Assembly: GCA_000433335.1 (NCBI GenBank)
Contig: HF996763.1
Location: forward strand, 25,769-41,576
Direction of reading: 5' to 3'
DNA length: 15,808 bases
Source of the DNA: Clostridium sp. CAG:1219
GTDB taxonomy: Bacteria; Bacillota; Clostridia; TANB77; CAG-465
A model generated the notes under the pieces. That model worked only from the letters and a program-made list of their open reading frames with translations, ran no database searches and was not told the origin of the DNA. Below, in pieces: positions 1-7,024 of this stretch (the stretch's first letter is position 1; the number at the start of each line of letters is the position of its first letter). A program made the position numbers and the translations under genes.

Positions 1-1
1 A

Positions 2-592
2 CTTAGTCATGAAATTTATGAAGAGAAGTTTTATAAATTTAGTGTAGAAACAAAAAGACTTAGTAGTATGTCTGATATACTTCCAATAATAGTATCAGAA
101 AGACTTATAAATGTAGAAGAAATAAAAGTAGGAAAGATGTTACATATAGTAGGTCAAGTAAGATCTTACAATAAGCAAGTAGGAGAAAAAAGTAAACTTG
201 TATTATCTGTGTTTGCAAAAGAAATAGAAGAAACAGAAGATGAAAGCATTTTAACTTTAAATGATGCAAACTTTAATGGTTACCTTTGTAAGGCACCTAT
301 ATATAGAAAAACTCCACTAGGAAGAGAAATTTCAGATGTGCTTGTAGCAGTAAATCGTTCTTATAAAAAATCTGATTATATTCCTTGTATATTATGGGGA
401 AGAAATGCAAAATTCTCAGAAAAATTGGTTGTTGGAACAAATGTGAGAATTAGTGGAAGAATACAATCAAGAAAATATGAAAAAATTCAAGAAGATGGTA
501 CTACAAAAGAAATGACAGCATATGAACTTTCAGCTTCAAAGTTTTCCATTGTAAAAGAAGAAGAAAAAGAAGAAAATACTGAAGAAGTATAA
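2..592 (+). CDS. Single-stranded DNA-binding protein with two OB folds, 5' end cut by window edge
   Basis: The reading frame is open from base 2, so the first ATG at 68 is internal; the 22 codons before it (LSHEIYEEKFYKF onward) belong to the protein, which begins outside the window. 196 residues are visible. They hold the end of a first OB fold (DILPIIVSERL, VGQVRSYN, LVLSVFAKEI) and a complete second OB fold of the SSB family (NGYLCKAPIYRKTPLGREI, VAVNRSY, SDYIPCILWGRNAKF, GRIQSRKYE, TAYELSASKF). Clostridia are known to carry such tandem-OB SSB-like proteins. The C-terminus is a Glu-rich tail (KEEEKEENTEEV) without the usual DDDIPF-like partner-binding tip. Expected role: cytoplasmic ssDNA binding in replication, repair or DNA transfer. 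It is followed by a hairpin terminator and converges on an M23 gene, so it is not in the T4SS transcription unit. Family assignment is firm; a link to the T4SS is unproven. Confidence 0.88.
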   Translation, partial: LSHEIYEEKFYKFSVETKRLSSMSDILPIIVSERLINVEEIKVGKMLHIVGQVRSYNKQVGEKSKLVLSVFAKEIEETEDESILTLNDANFNGYLCKAPIYRKTPLGREISDVLVAVNRSYKKSDYIPCILWGRNAKFSEKLVVGTNVRISGRIQSRKYEKIQEDGTTKEMTAYELSASKFSIVKEEEKEENTEEV

Positions 593-601
593 ATATAAAA
601 G

Positions 602-631
602 TGCAAATAGATTTTTCTATTTGTATTTTTT
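602..631 (+). terminator. Rho-independent terminator after the SSB gene
   Basis: CAAATAG (604-610) pairs with CTATTTG (617-623) around a 6-nt loop, extended by G-T and T-A pairs at 603/624 and 602/625, followed by T-rich TATTTTTT. It lies between two convergent genes ending at 592 and 652. On the minus strand the tail is weaker (CTTTTATA), so bidirectional use is possible but not clear. Confidence 0.7.
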
Positions 632-651
632 ATGCAAAATTATTAAATAAA

Positions 652-1149
652 TTAATTATCGCTTAATATTGTAAGAGGATCAATAGTATTACCATCGGAG
701 TTAAAAACAGAAAAATGAAGGTGTGGGCCAGTAGTGTAACCATTTAGTATACCACCCTCTAAATACTTTGGACCAACTGTAGCAATAAGTTCAGAAGAAT
801 TAACATATTGTCCAGTTTTTACAATGTACTCAGAAGAAAGATGAGAATAAAGTGTTTTATAGCCATTATCATGCAAAATTATTACGGTATTCCCGTATCC
901 TGTTAAAAATCCAGTGTGAATTATTGTGCCACTTGAAGATGAATATACATTAGAACCACATACAAGTGGAAAATCTATACCATTGTGAAAAGAAATGGAT
1001 CCAAATATTTCTCTATATCCGTAATATGAAGAAATATATCTAGCGTTTGTAGGATATAAAAAAGAATTAGTAGTATTTTTATCTGATGAAAAAAGCATCG
1101 TAAATAAAAATATGAAAATAAATAGTCCTAAAGAGGCTTTTTTTAGCAT
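652..1149 (-). CDS. Small exported M23 (LytM-type) peptidoglycan endopeptidase
   Basis: 165 residues. Residues 1-21 form a signal peptide or membrane anchor (MLKK, then hydrophobic 7-20). The rest is one M23 zinc peptidase domain with the full metal and catalytic set: H55xxxD59 (FHNGID), H103 in YSHLS, and H143xH145 (GPHLHF). The core G84YGN and the VKTGQYV / IATVG strands are typical. Such enzymes cut peptide cross-bridges of the cell wall, acting outside the membrane. No extra wall-binding domain is present, so it is a minimal enzyme. The start is supported by GGGTGAT 7 nt upstream on the minus strand (1154-1160). It is transcribed away from the T4SS block and converges on the SSB gene. It could be a housekeeping or sporulation hydrolase, or help open the wall for the nearby T4SS; context does not decide. 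It is distinct from the much larger M23 protein at 11219-14752. Confidence 0.9.
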   Translation of the reverse strand: MLKKASLGLFIFIFLFTMLFSSDKNTTNSFLYPTNARYISSYYGYREIFGSISFHNGIDFPLVCGSNVYSSSSGTIIHTGFLTGYGNTVIILHDNGYKTLYSHLSSEYIVKTGQYVNSSELIATVGPKYLEGGILNGYTTGPHLHFSVFNSDGNTIDPLTILSDN

Positions 1150-1165
1150 AATATCACCCGAAAAT

Positions 1166-1171
1166 ATTATA
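1166..1171 (-). promoter_or_regulatory. Possible -10 element for the small M23 gene
   Basis: The minus strand reads TATAAT 16 nt before the ATG, directly ahead of the GGGTGAT ribosome site, giving a very short leader. No good -35 is seen upstream, so this is a weak call in a very AT-rich stretch. Confidence 0.3.
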
Positions 1172-1311
1172 TAATAACAAAATGAAATAAAAATGAAATA
1201 TTTAGCTAAAAATGTTTAAAAAAAACAAACTAAAAAATGTAAAAAATTACATAAATTGATATAAAAAAGTGAATAATAACTAGAAATAATAATAAAAAAA
1301 TTAAAAAAGAC

Positions 1312-1339
1312 TTGACTAAAACGTTAAAATTGATATAAT
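1312..1339 (+). promoter_or_regulatory. SigA-type promoter for the first pilin gene
   Basis: TTGACT (1312-1317), 16-nt spacer, TATAAT (1334-1339), with TG at 1331-1332 making an extended -10 (TGATATAAT). A leader of about 25 nt follows, with AAGGAGG at 1357-1363, 7 nt before the ATG. This is the best promoter in the window and fits strong expression of a pilin. The rest of the divergent gap (1172-1311) is A-rich with no other feature I can support. Confidence 0.75.
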
Positions 1340-1370
1340 TTAATTGTTAAATATTTAAGGAGGAATAAAT

Positions 1371-1754
1371 ATGAAAAAAAGTAGAAAAATATTTGCAACA
1401 GTGCTTCCAATATTAATGTTAGTTGCTGTTATGTTTGTAAGTTTTGCGCCAAGTATTATGGCAGCGGGTAATGACGGAGGAGTTCAAGATATTATTAATA
1501 AAGCAAATACTGATGGCGTAGCGAGTATAGATACTGCTGCAAATAGGGTTTGGTCTACAGTTTTAACTATACTTCAAATTGCTGCAGTTGCTGCAATAGT
1601 AATAGCAGGTGTAAGATATATGTTTGCATCAGCAGACCAAAAAGCAGATATCAAAAAAGGTATGATAGGACTTGTAATCGGAGCAGTACTTGTCTTTGCA
1701 GCTTCAACAGTTGTTCAATTTATACTTACTGCTTCTAAACAAATAATGCAATAG
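1371..1754 (+). CDS. VirB2/TrbC-like T4SS pilin (pilin A)
   Basis: 127 residues with the classic pilin layout: a signal peptide at 1-32 (KKSRK, hydrophobic core, likely cleavage after IMAA), a short polar segment, then two membrane helices (about 62-84 and 97-118) joined by a short charged loop ASADQKADIKK at 86-96. The pattern GVRYMFASADQ followed by a second Gly-rich helix matches VirB2/TrbC and 'T4SS pilin' families, whose members sit in the membrane and are pulled into a pilus by VirB4. It has its own strong promoter and is followed at once by a strong terminator, so it can be made in excess over the machine, as expected for a major structural subunit. It is 46/70 identical (by eye, no gaps) over its last 70 residues to the next gene. 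That it is the major pilin is inferred from this architecture. Confidence 0.85.
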   Translation: MKKSRKIFATVLPILMLVAVMFVSFAPSIMAAGNDGGVQDIINKANTDGVASIDTAANRVWSTVLTILQIAAVAAIVIAGVRYMFASADQKADIKKGMIGLVIGAVLVFAASTVVQFILTASKQIMQ

Positions 1755-1763
1755 TTAATATAT

Positions 1764-1797
1764 AAAAGAAAGTTTCATTTGAAACTTTCTTTTTTTT
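1764..1797 (+). terminator. Strong terminator directly after pilin A
   Basis: GAAAGTTTC (1768-1776) pairs perfectly with GAAACTTTC (1781-1789) around ATTT; A-T pairs extend the stem from 1764, and the tail is eight T (1790-1797). It lies 10 nt after the pilin stop codon and separates pilin A from pilin B. Confidence 0.9.
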
Positions 1798-1807
1798 ACT
1801 TAAAGTA

Positions 1808-1836
1808 TTGATTTTTTTTGTTTTTATATATATAAT
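1808..1836 (+). promoter_or_regulatory. Probable promoter for pilin B and the two-core pilin
   Basis: TTGATT (1808-1813), 17-nt spacer, TATAAT (1831-1836). The expected transcript start near 1843 leaves only about 13 nt before the ATG at 1856, so the leader is short but still includes the AGGTGAG ribosome site. Its position just after a strong terminator supports it. The region is T-rich, so chance matches are possible. Confidence 0.5.
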
Positions 1837-1855
1837 TTCTTTTGTAGGTGAGATT

Positions 1856-2248
1856 ATGAAAAATAAAATAATAAGTTTAATATTGTTTTCTTTTGTTGCT
1901 ATTAATATTTTTTTGAATTCAAATATATTTGCGGTAGATAAGACAACTGCGGTAGGTACTGGATTTAACCCAGGGGTTATAGATACTAATCAAAAAAATC
2001 CTTTAGATTATAATCAAGATATAAAAGGAGTTGTTAATCGAATTACAAGTACAGTGATAACAGTTTTACAAATACTAGCAGTGGCCGGTGTTGTTATATG
2101 TGGAGTAAAATATATGATTACTTCAGCAGATCAAAAAGCTGATATAAAAAAAAGCATGATAAGCGTTGTTATAGGTTGCGTGATAGTATTTGCTACTTCA
2201 ACGGTTGTTCAATTTATAATTAATGCGTTTGATCAAACAATAAAATAG
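1856..2248 (+). CDS. VirB2/TrbC-like T4SS pilin (pilin B)
   Basis: 130 residues from the ATG at 1856, which has AGGTGAG (1846-1852) just upstream. A longer frame from a TTG at 1808 has no ribosome site, would bury the signal peptide and overlaps the likely -35, so it is not used. Residues 1-26 are a signal peptide (MKNK, hydrophobic, likely cut after IFA). Two membrane helices (about 64-87 and 100-122) flank the loop TSADQKADIKK. The mature end closely matches pilin A: the loop SADQKADIKK and the second-helix segment STVVQF are shared. The polar N-terminal part (VDKTTAVGTGFNPG, DTNQKNPLDYNQD) differs and may be the exposed, variable part. A duplicated pilin suggests a minor subunit, an alternative subunit, or a mixed filament. 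Its stop codon overlaps the ribosome site of the next gene, so the two are translationally linked. Confidence 0.83.
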   Translation: MKNKIISLILFSFVAINIFLNSNIFAVDKTTAVGTGFNPGVIDTNQKNPLDYNQDIKGVVNRITSTVITVLQILAVAGVVICGVKYMITSADQKADIKKSMISVVIGCVIVFATSTVVQFIINAFDQTIK

Positions 2249-2256
2249 GAGGAAAT

Positions 2257-2988
2257 ATGAAAAGAAATATAATATTTTTGGTATTTACAGTATTTGTGAT
2301 GCTTTTGCTTACATTTGGAAATATATGTTTAGCCACGGAAGACGATGGTATAGATTTTTGGGGAGATGCATCAATATGGTTTAACGGTGCTCAAAGTAAT
2401 AAAGATAAATTAGAACTAGATTTTTCAGCTGTTTATGATTTAATAGCTTTTATTAATGTTATAGGTACAGTTGTGATAATAATTGCTACTATGATATTAG
2501 GAATAAAGTTTATGATATCTAGCGCTGAAGGAAAGAGCGAGGTAAAGCAAAATCTTATAACTTTGCTAGTTGCGTGCTTGTTTTTCTTTGGATGGAATTC
2601 TATAAGCAGTTTAATAATGGGTAATGATAGATTTTTCTTAATAAGTTCAAATGATTTAACTTATGATACTGCAGTTGGAAGAATTTATAATTTTGTTGTA
2701 GGAATACTTGATATAGTTGCTGTTGTTGTAATTTTGTACATAGGTGTTCGATATATTTTTTCTGGCGCATCAGGAAAGGCAGATTTGAAAGGAAAATCAC
2801 CACAATTTGTAATAGGTATTATTCTTACATTTTGCACAATAAGTGTGCTAACGTATATTTCTAAGGTTATAAATGATTCACTTGAAAAAACTTCAAATAC
2901 AAAAAAATCATCAATTAATTTTCAAATTACTAGATCTAGTAATTTGGATAATTATATTTACAAAGAAAATTACAAAAATGTTGCGTAA
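2257..2988 (+). CDS. Tandem (two-core) VirB2-like pilin protein
   Basis: 243 residues, twice the size of a usual pilin. Residues 1-27 are a signal peptide (MKRN, hydrophobic, likely cut near CLA). Two pilin-like cores follow: core 1 at about 60-121 (IGTVVIII...LGIKFMISSAEGKSEVKQN, second helix LITLLVACLFF) and core 2 at about 142-203 (VVGILDIVAVVV...IGVRYIFSGASGKADLKGK, second helix FVIGIILTFC). Each is helix, aromatic plus SxAxxK loop, helix, like pilins A and B. A polar Ser/Asn/Lys tail (204-243) ends the protein. The start has AGGAGG (2247-2252) overlapping the upstream stop. By position it may be a minor pilin acting at the tip or base, or a covalent dimer in the filament; this is inference. 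It could also be a VirB2-derived membrane adaptor rather than a pilus subunit. A terminator closes the block. Confidence 0.78.
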   Translation: MKRNIIFLVFTVFVMLLLTFGNICLATEDDGIDFWGDASIWFNGAQSNKDKLELDFSAVYDLIAFINVIGTVVIIIATMILGIKFMISSAEGKSEVKQNLITLLVACLFFFGWNSISSLIMGNDRFFLISSNDLTYDTAVGRIYNFVVGILDIVAVVVILYIGVRYIFSGASGKADLKGKSPQFVIGIILTFCTISVLTYISKVINDSLEKTSNTKKSSINFQITRSSNLDNYIYKENYKNVA

Positions 2989-3004
2989 AAATTACAGTAA
3001 AATT

Positions 3005-3043
3005 AAAAGTTATATTTTTTATAAAAAATATAGCTTTTTTTTT
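3005..3043 (+). terminator. Terminator between the pilin block and the machine operon
   Basis: A long stem runs from AAAAGTTATATTTTT (from 3005) to AAAAATATAGCTTTT (to 3038), with one T-G pair, a small loop around 3020-3023 and a run of nine T (3035-3043). It lies 16 nt after the two-core pilin gene. Confidence 0.82.
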
Positions 3044-3050
3044 ATTAAAA

Positions 3051-3059
3051 TGATATAAT
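3051..3059 (+). promoter_or_regulatory. Extended -10 promoter for the machine operon
   Basis: TGATATAAT (TG at 3051, TATAAT at 3054-3059) is identical to the extended -10 of the pilin A promoter. No good -35 is seen (the region is the terminator stem), as is common for extended -10 promoters. It lies 42 nt before the next ATG, which has AAAGGAGG at 3086-3093. Confidence 0.55.
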
Positions 3060-3100
3060 ACTACAAGTTATATATTAAAACTTACAAAGGAGGAAAAATC

Positions 3101-3451
3101 ATGGGAAATTCATATCCTGTACCACGTAGTGTAAAAGGTGAATCGAGGATACTTGTTATATTTACCCTTAGGTCATTTGTTACAACTGTTGCAGTGGGAT
3201 TGATAGGGGCGGGTATTTGGTATTTGCTTGATATGATCGGAATTATAGGCCTTGTGCCAGGACTTGTTATAACTGCTATATTTGCGGGAGTTGGCTTTGC
3301 AATAGGGTCGCTTAAAATACCAGATATACCAGCCATGGGAAAATTAAGAAAAGCTGGTGGAGAAAATGTACTTGATATATTAATTAGATTTGCTATGTTT
3401 AAGAGGAAAAAGAAAATATATTTGTATAATATAAACAGAGGAGGAAAATAG
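3101..3451 (+). CDS. PrgI/VirB3-like T4SS inner-membrane protein
   Basis: 116 residues. The N-terminal YPVPRSVKGESRILVIFTLRS pattern (short strand with VPR, then a charged turn, then TLRS into a membrane helix) and the basic end FKRKKKIYLY resemble the PrgI family of Gram-positive conjugation systems, which corresponds to VirB3. Two membrane helices are visible, about 21-43 and 49-69. VirB3-type proteins dock the VirB4 ATPase at the membrane, and here the gene precedes the TraC-like and VirB4 genes, the usual order. The start is supported by AAAGGAGG 7 nt upstream. Its last codons AGA GGA GGA (RGG) serve as the ribosome site of the next gene (3438-3444), which begins on the very next base after the TAG, so translation is coupled. 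Family call rests on pattern and position. Confidence 0.75.
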   Translation: MGNSYPVPRSVKGESRILVIFTLRSFVTTVAVGLIGAGIWYLLDMIGIIGLVPGLVITAIFAGVGFAIGSLKIPDIPAMGKLRKAGGENVLDILIRFAMFKRKKKIYLYNINRGGK

Positions 3452-5023
3452 ATGGGAAGTTTAATAATGCCATTAGTATTAATAGGAATAGTTTTAGTGT
3501 TTGGAGGTGTTTTCTTAGTTACGGTAAATAAACAAAAGAAAAACTCATCTGGAAAAGAAATGTCAAAAAGAAGTGGAAATAGCACTTCTACTTCTAAAGG
3601 CACAGATACTTCAACACCAAGGGAAGATGTCTTCAAGTTTATGGAGTTTGATAAAATATTAGATGATATGATAGTTCAGGAAAAAGGTACTAAATTTAGT
3701 ATGGTAGTGCAGTGTAAAGGAATAAACTATGATCTTATGTCAGAAGTTGAACAACTTGCAGTTGAAGAAGGCTTCATAACTTTCTTAAATACATTAAGAT
3801 ATCCAATACAAATATATGTACAAGCTCAAAACATAGACTTAAAGAAAAGCATCAAATTATATTCAGATAGGGTACAGAATTTAAGAGAGGAATATGATGA
3901 AAAAAATGAAAAATATAGTCAGGTAATGAATTCACTTGATTCTACTGCTGATGAAATAAGAGAGGCTACGGATGAGAAAACTAGTGTTCAAAATGTTTAT
4001 GAGTATGCCTCAGATATAGTAAAATATGTAGAAAAATTAAGCTTGAATAAAAATTTACTTCAAAGAAATTTTTATATAATTGTATCATATCATTCATCTG
4101 AAATAACTTCAGTCGCAAATTTTAGTAAGCAAGAAATTATAGATATTTGCTACAATGAACTTTATACTAGAGCTCTTGCAATAATTAGTGCTCTTGCTGC
4201 TTGTTCAGTTAATGCAAGCGTTTTAGATTCAAATGGAGTAGCAGAACTTTTATATAACTCTTACAATAGAGATGATAAAAATTATATAAGTATATCAGAT
4301 GCATTGCAATCAGGATATTATAGATTGTACTCTACATCTGTTGATGCTTTCCAAAAGAAAAATGAAATATTATCAGAGAAGATAAAAGAAGATGCACAAA
4401 TTAAGGCATATGAAGCAATAAGAAAAGCTGCTGCAGAAGGTACTTTAATTACTCCTGAAATGCAAGAAGATCAATTAAGGGAAGACATAGCAAAAGAAGC
4501 TATAGAAGTTGTTAAAGGCGAGAGAATAGACAATAATTTAAAAGAAAAAGCTAAAAAAATAATAGTAAGTGAGTATCAGGATGAAAAAAGAAAAGTACTA
4601 GAAGAAAGAGAAAAGGCAAAAGCAGAAACTGTGGAAGAACAAAGCCAAGAAGTAAATAAATTAGAAAATAATAATATGCATAATGCTGATGCAGTTGTTG
4701 AAAATGTGGAAAAAATTAATACAAATCCTATTGTACAAGAAAAAACACAAACTCAAGAAATAAAACAAGAACCGTTTAGACCATTTATACCACAAGACAT
4801 CCAAACTGAAGAAAAACAAGAAAATGTAAACACTACAAGGCCTCAAGTTTCAAATGATGGTAAGCTTGCTATAGAGAAGAAAATTGAAGAAAATACAAAT
4901 ACTTCAAATACAAATTTTGAAGAAGATAGGTATAAAAATATGGCAATAAAACCAGAAAGTTACTATGAAACAAGGAAAGAAGAAAATAATGTAGATGATT
5001 CTGAAAATGATTCAATAGTTTAA
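3452..5023 (+). CDS. TraC-like (VirB4 N-domain-like) membrane-anchored T4SS protein
   Basis: 523 residues. A membrane helix (about 5-25) is followed by a Ser/Thr/Lys linker (26-58), then a domain at about 60-300 that resembles the TraC-like/VirB4 N-terminal domain: MIVQEKGTKFSMVVQCKGINYDLMS, then EEGFITFLNTLRYPIQIYVQAQ and later FYIIVSY. A charged insertion at 140-200 looks helical or coiled. Residues 300-400 are Lys/Glu-rich helix, and 400-523 are low-complexity, Asn/Gln/Glu-rich and probably disordered. There is no Walker A, so it is not an ATPase. Such proteins sit next to VirB4 in Gram-positive and candidate-phylum T4SS loci and likely hold the ATPase at the membrane. The start abuts the previous stop. 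The VirB4 gene follows after 17 nt. Function as a VirB4 partner is inferred from family and order. Confidence 0.75.
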   Translation: MGSLIMPLVLIGIVLVFGGVFLVTVNKQKKNSSGKEMSKRSGNSTSTSKGTDTSTPREDVFKFMEFDKILDDMIVQEKGTKFSMVVQCKGINYDLMSEVEQLAVEEGFITFLNTLRYPIQIYVQAQNIDLKKSIKLYSDRVQNLREEYDEKNEKYSQVMNSLDSTADEIREATDEKTSVQNVYEYASDIVKYVEKLSLNKNLLQRNFYIIVSYHSSEITSVANFSKQEIIDICYNELYTRALAIISALAACSVNASVLDSNGVAELLYNSYNRDDKNYISISDALQSGYYRLYSTSVDAFQKKNEILSEKIKEDAQIKAYEAIRKAAAEGTLITPEMQEDQLREDIAKEAIEVVKGERIDNNLKEKAKKIIVSEYQDEKRKVLEEREKAKAETVEEQSQEVNKLENNNMHNADAVVENVEKINTNPIVQEKTQTQEIKQEPFRPFIPQDIQTEEKQENVNTTRPQVSNDGKLAIEKKIEENTNTSNTNFEEDRYKNMAIKPESYYETRKEENNVDDSENDSIV

Positions 5024-5040
5024 TAAGAGAGGTAAAGTAT

Positions 5041-7008
5041 ATGAGTAAAAAACAAAGGAAAGAAGAAACAGTTAATAATAATGATGCTATAATAAAGTCT
5101 GAAGAAACAGAAGTTTCTGGATTAGAAAAAAATAAGTCTACTTTAAAAGACTTACTTGCACCATCTGGAGTTGATGCTTCGCATTATGACTATTTAGAAA
5201 TATTTTCTAAAATATCAAGATATGCTAGGACTTTTTATATAACAACATTGCCAAGACAAGCAACATTTCCATATTTCTTGTCTGGAATATATGATTTTGG
5301 CGATGTTACAACATCTGTATATATCACACCTATATCTGAAACAACATCTCAAAATGACTTAAATAAACAAATAGTTGAATTACAATCTGAAAGATATGTT
5401 GCACATGATAGAGGAGATATAAACAGAGAATCTATACTTACTGCAAAGCAAGCAGAAGCTGAAAGTCTTCGTGATCAAATTGCAGCAGGATATAATAAAT
5501 TATTTGATGCTACTATAATATGTACTTTATTTGCATATTCAAAAGATGAGCTTGATAAATATTCAGAACTTTTAGCTATGGAAGCATCAAAGAATTTGAT
5601 AAGTCTTAAAACTGCTTGGGCACTTCAAGAAGAAGGTTTTAAATCAAACTTACCTCTTGATAGAAATACTATTACAAGGAAACATACTTTTGATAGAGGT
5701 TCTATGGCAACTGTATTTCCATTTGTTAGTGCTGATGCAGGACATGAAATTGGTGTACCAATAGGAATTAATAAGCAAACAGGTCTTCCATTACTTTTTG
5801 ATAATTTCAGTAGTAAGATGACAAACTATAACATGATTATATTTGGTAAATCAGGTGCTGGTAAATCTGTTACAATTAAAACCATAATGGCTAGATCTGC
5901 AGTTCTTATGGGAGTAGAAAATCTAGTGCTTGATGCTGAAGGAGAATATGTTGTAGTTGCTGAAGCTCTTCGTGGTATTAATGTAAATATTAGCCCAACA
6001 AGTGATACAATAATAAATATATTTGATATTGAGCCAGAACTTGTGAAAGATGAGATAACTGGAAAAGAAAAATATGTATTAAATGTTGAGAATAAAGTAG
6101 AGGATGCTACACAAGCACTTCTTACAATGGCAAGAGGTACAACAAAATCTGATGAAGTAAATGAGCTTACAAAACAGATAATAGGCGAAATTGTTGCAGA
6201 AGAATATAAAGAAAAAGGTATTACTTCAGACCCTGAATCTTTATATGAAATTGGGAATGATATGTCAAGTGTTGGTAGAGTACAAAAGGATATGCCTACA
6301 ATAACATCTTGGTATGAGAGACTTGAAAAAAAGGCTGCTGAAAATACTAATACAACTTACGAATTTCACTATAATTATCTAACAAAAGTTATGAAACAGT
6401 ATTGTAAAAAGTTTAATGGACAAATGGCATATTTTGATGGACAATCTACATTTGAATTACAAGAAGGTTCATTATTTATAAATATAAATATTTCTCAACT
6501 AGAAGAAAGATTTGCAAGGCCACTTGCTCAACAAATTTTGCTTTCTTGGATTTGGGAAAAATATGTTAAGAAAAATAGTGAGGATAAATCAAAGGCAAAA
6601 TCAAAAAGAGTTCTTGTCGATGAAGCATGGATGCTACTTGCATATCCTGAAGCAGTAGACTTCTTAAACACAATGGCAAGACGTGCAAGAAAAAGAAATG
6701 TATCACTTACAGTTGTTTCACAGAAATTCCAAGATTTTTATGAAAATAAATCTGTACAAGCAGTTCTTACTTCTGCTGAAACTAAATTATTCTTAGCACA
6801 AGATAAATCAGAAATAGATTACTTAAAAGAAGTATTTAAACTAAGTGAAGGTGAAGCTAACTTCTTACTTACATGTACAAGAGGTGAAGGATTACTTAAG
6901 ATTGGATATGAATCAGCGGTAATTGCAATTAAACCTACACAAAGAGAATTTGAGTTTGTTGAAACAAACTTAAACAAATTAAAGGAAAAAAATAGAGCCA
7001 ATTTATAA
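5041..7008 (+). CDS. virB4: VirB4/TraE-family T4SS ATPase
   Basis: 655 residues, soluble, cytoplasmic. After a charged leader (1-33), the VirB4 N-domain begins with LLAPSGV and TFYITTLPRQATFPYFLSG (about 36-260). The RecA-like ATPase domain has Walker A GKSGAGKS (269-276), a DAEGEY motif (298-303), Walker B RVLVDEAW (523-530, D527 and E528), and the RRARKRN...VVSQKFQDF segment (547-565) typical of VirB4. The family powers pilin extraction and channel assembly and is the most reliable mark of a T4SS. The length is near the low end of the family, in keeping with part of the N-domain function lying in the separate TraC-like protein just upstream. All key residues are intact, with no frameshift. 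The ribosome site AGAGGT lies 6 nt or so before the ATG. It is not a VirD4 coupling protein: the flanking motifs are of the VirB4 type. Confidence 0.95.
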   Translation: MSKKQRKEETVNNNDAIIKSEETEVSGLEKNKSTLKDLLAPSGVDASHYDYLEIFSKISRYARTFYITTLPRQATFPYFLSGIYDFGDVTTSVYITPISETTSQNDLNKQIVELQSERYVAHDRGDINRESILTAKQAEAESLRDQIAAGYNKLFDATIICTLFAYSKDELDKYSELLAMEASKNLISLKTAWALQEEGFKSNLPLDRNTITRKHTFDRGSMATVFPFVSADAGHEIGVPIGINKQTGLPLLFDNFSSKMTNYNMIIFGKSGAGKSVTIKTIMARSAVLMGVENLVLDAEGEYVVVAEALRGINVNISPTSDTIINIFDIEPELVKDEITGKEKYVLNVENKVEDATQALLTMARGTTKSDEVNELTKQIIGEIVAEEYKEKGITSDPESLYEIGNDMSSVGRVQKDMPTITSWYERLEKKAAENTNTTYEFHYNYLTKVMKQYCKKFNGQMAYFDGQSTFELQEGSLFININISQLEERFARPLAQQILLSWIWEKYVKKNSEDKSKAKSKRVLVDEAWMLLAYPEAVDFLNTMARRARKRNVSLTVVSQKFQDFYENKSVQAVLTSAETKLFLAQDKSEIDYLKEVFKLSEGEANFLLTCTRGEGLLKIGYESAVIAIKPTQREFEFVETNLNKLKEKNRANL

Positions 7009-7024
7009 CGAGGTGATTTTTTAA

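Noticed and set aside
1808..1855. Longer frame for pilin B starting from TTG at 1808
   Set aside because: No ribosome site, overlaps the likely -35, and puts residues ahead of a good signal peptide; ATG 1856 has AGGTGAG just upstream.
2873..3058. Small plus-strand frame overlapping the end of the two-core pilin gene
   Set aside because: No ribosome site, runs through the terminator hairpin, and has low-complexity Lys/Ile/Phe composition.
3082..3636. 184-codon minus-strand frame opposite the PrgI-like gene
   Set aside because: It is a shadow of two well-supported plus-strand genes and has Pro/Ile/Phe-rich nonsense composition with no family likeness.
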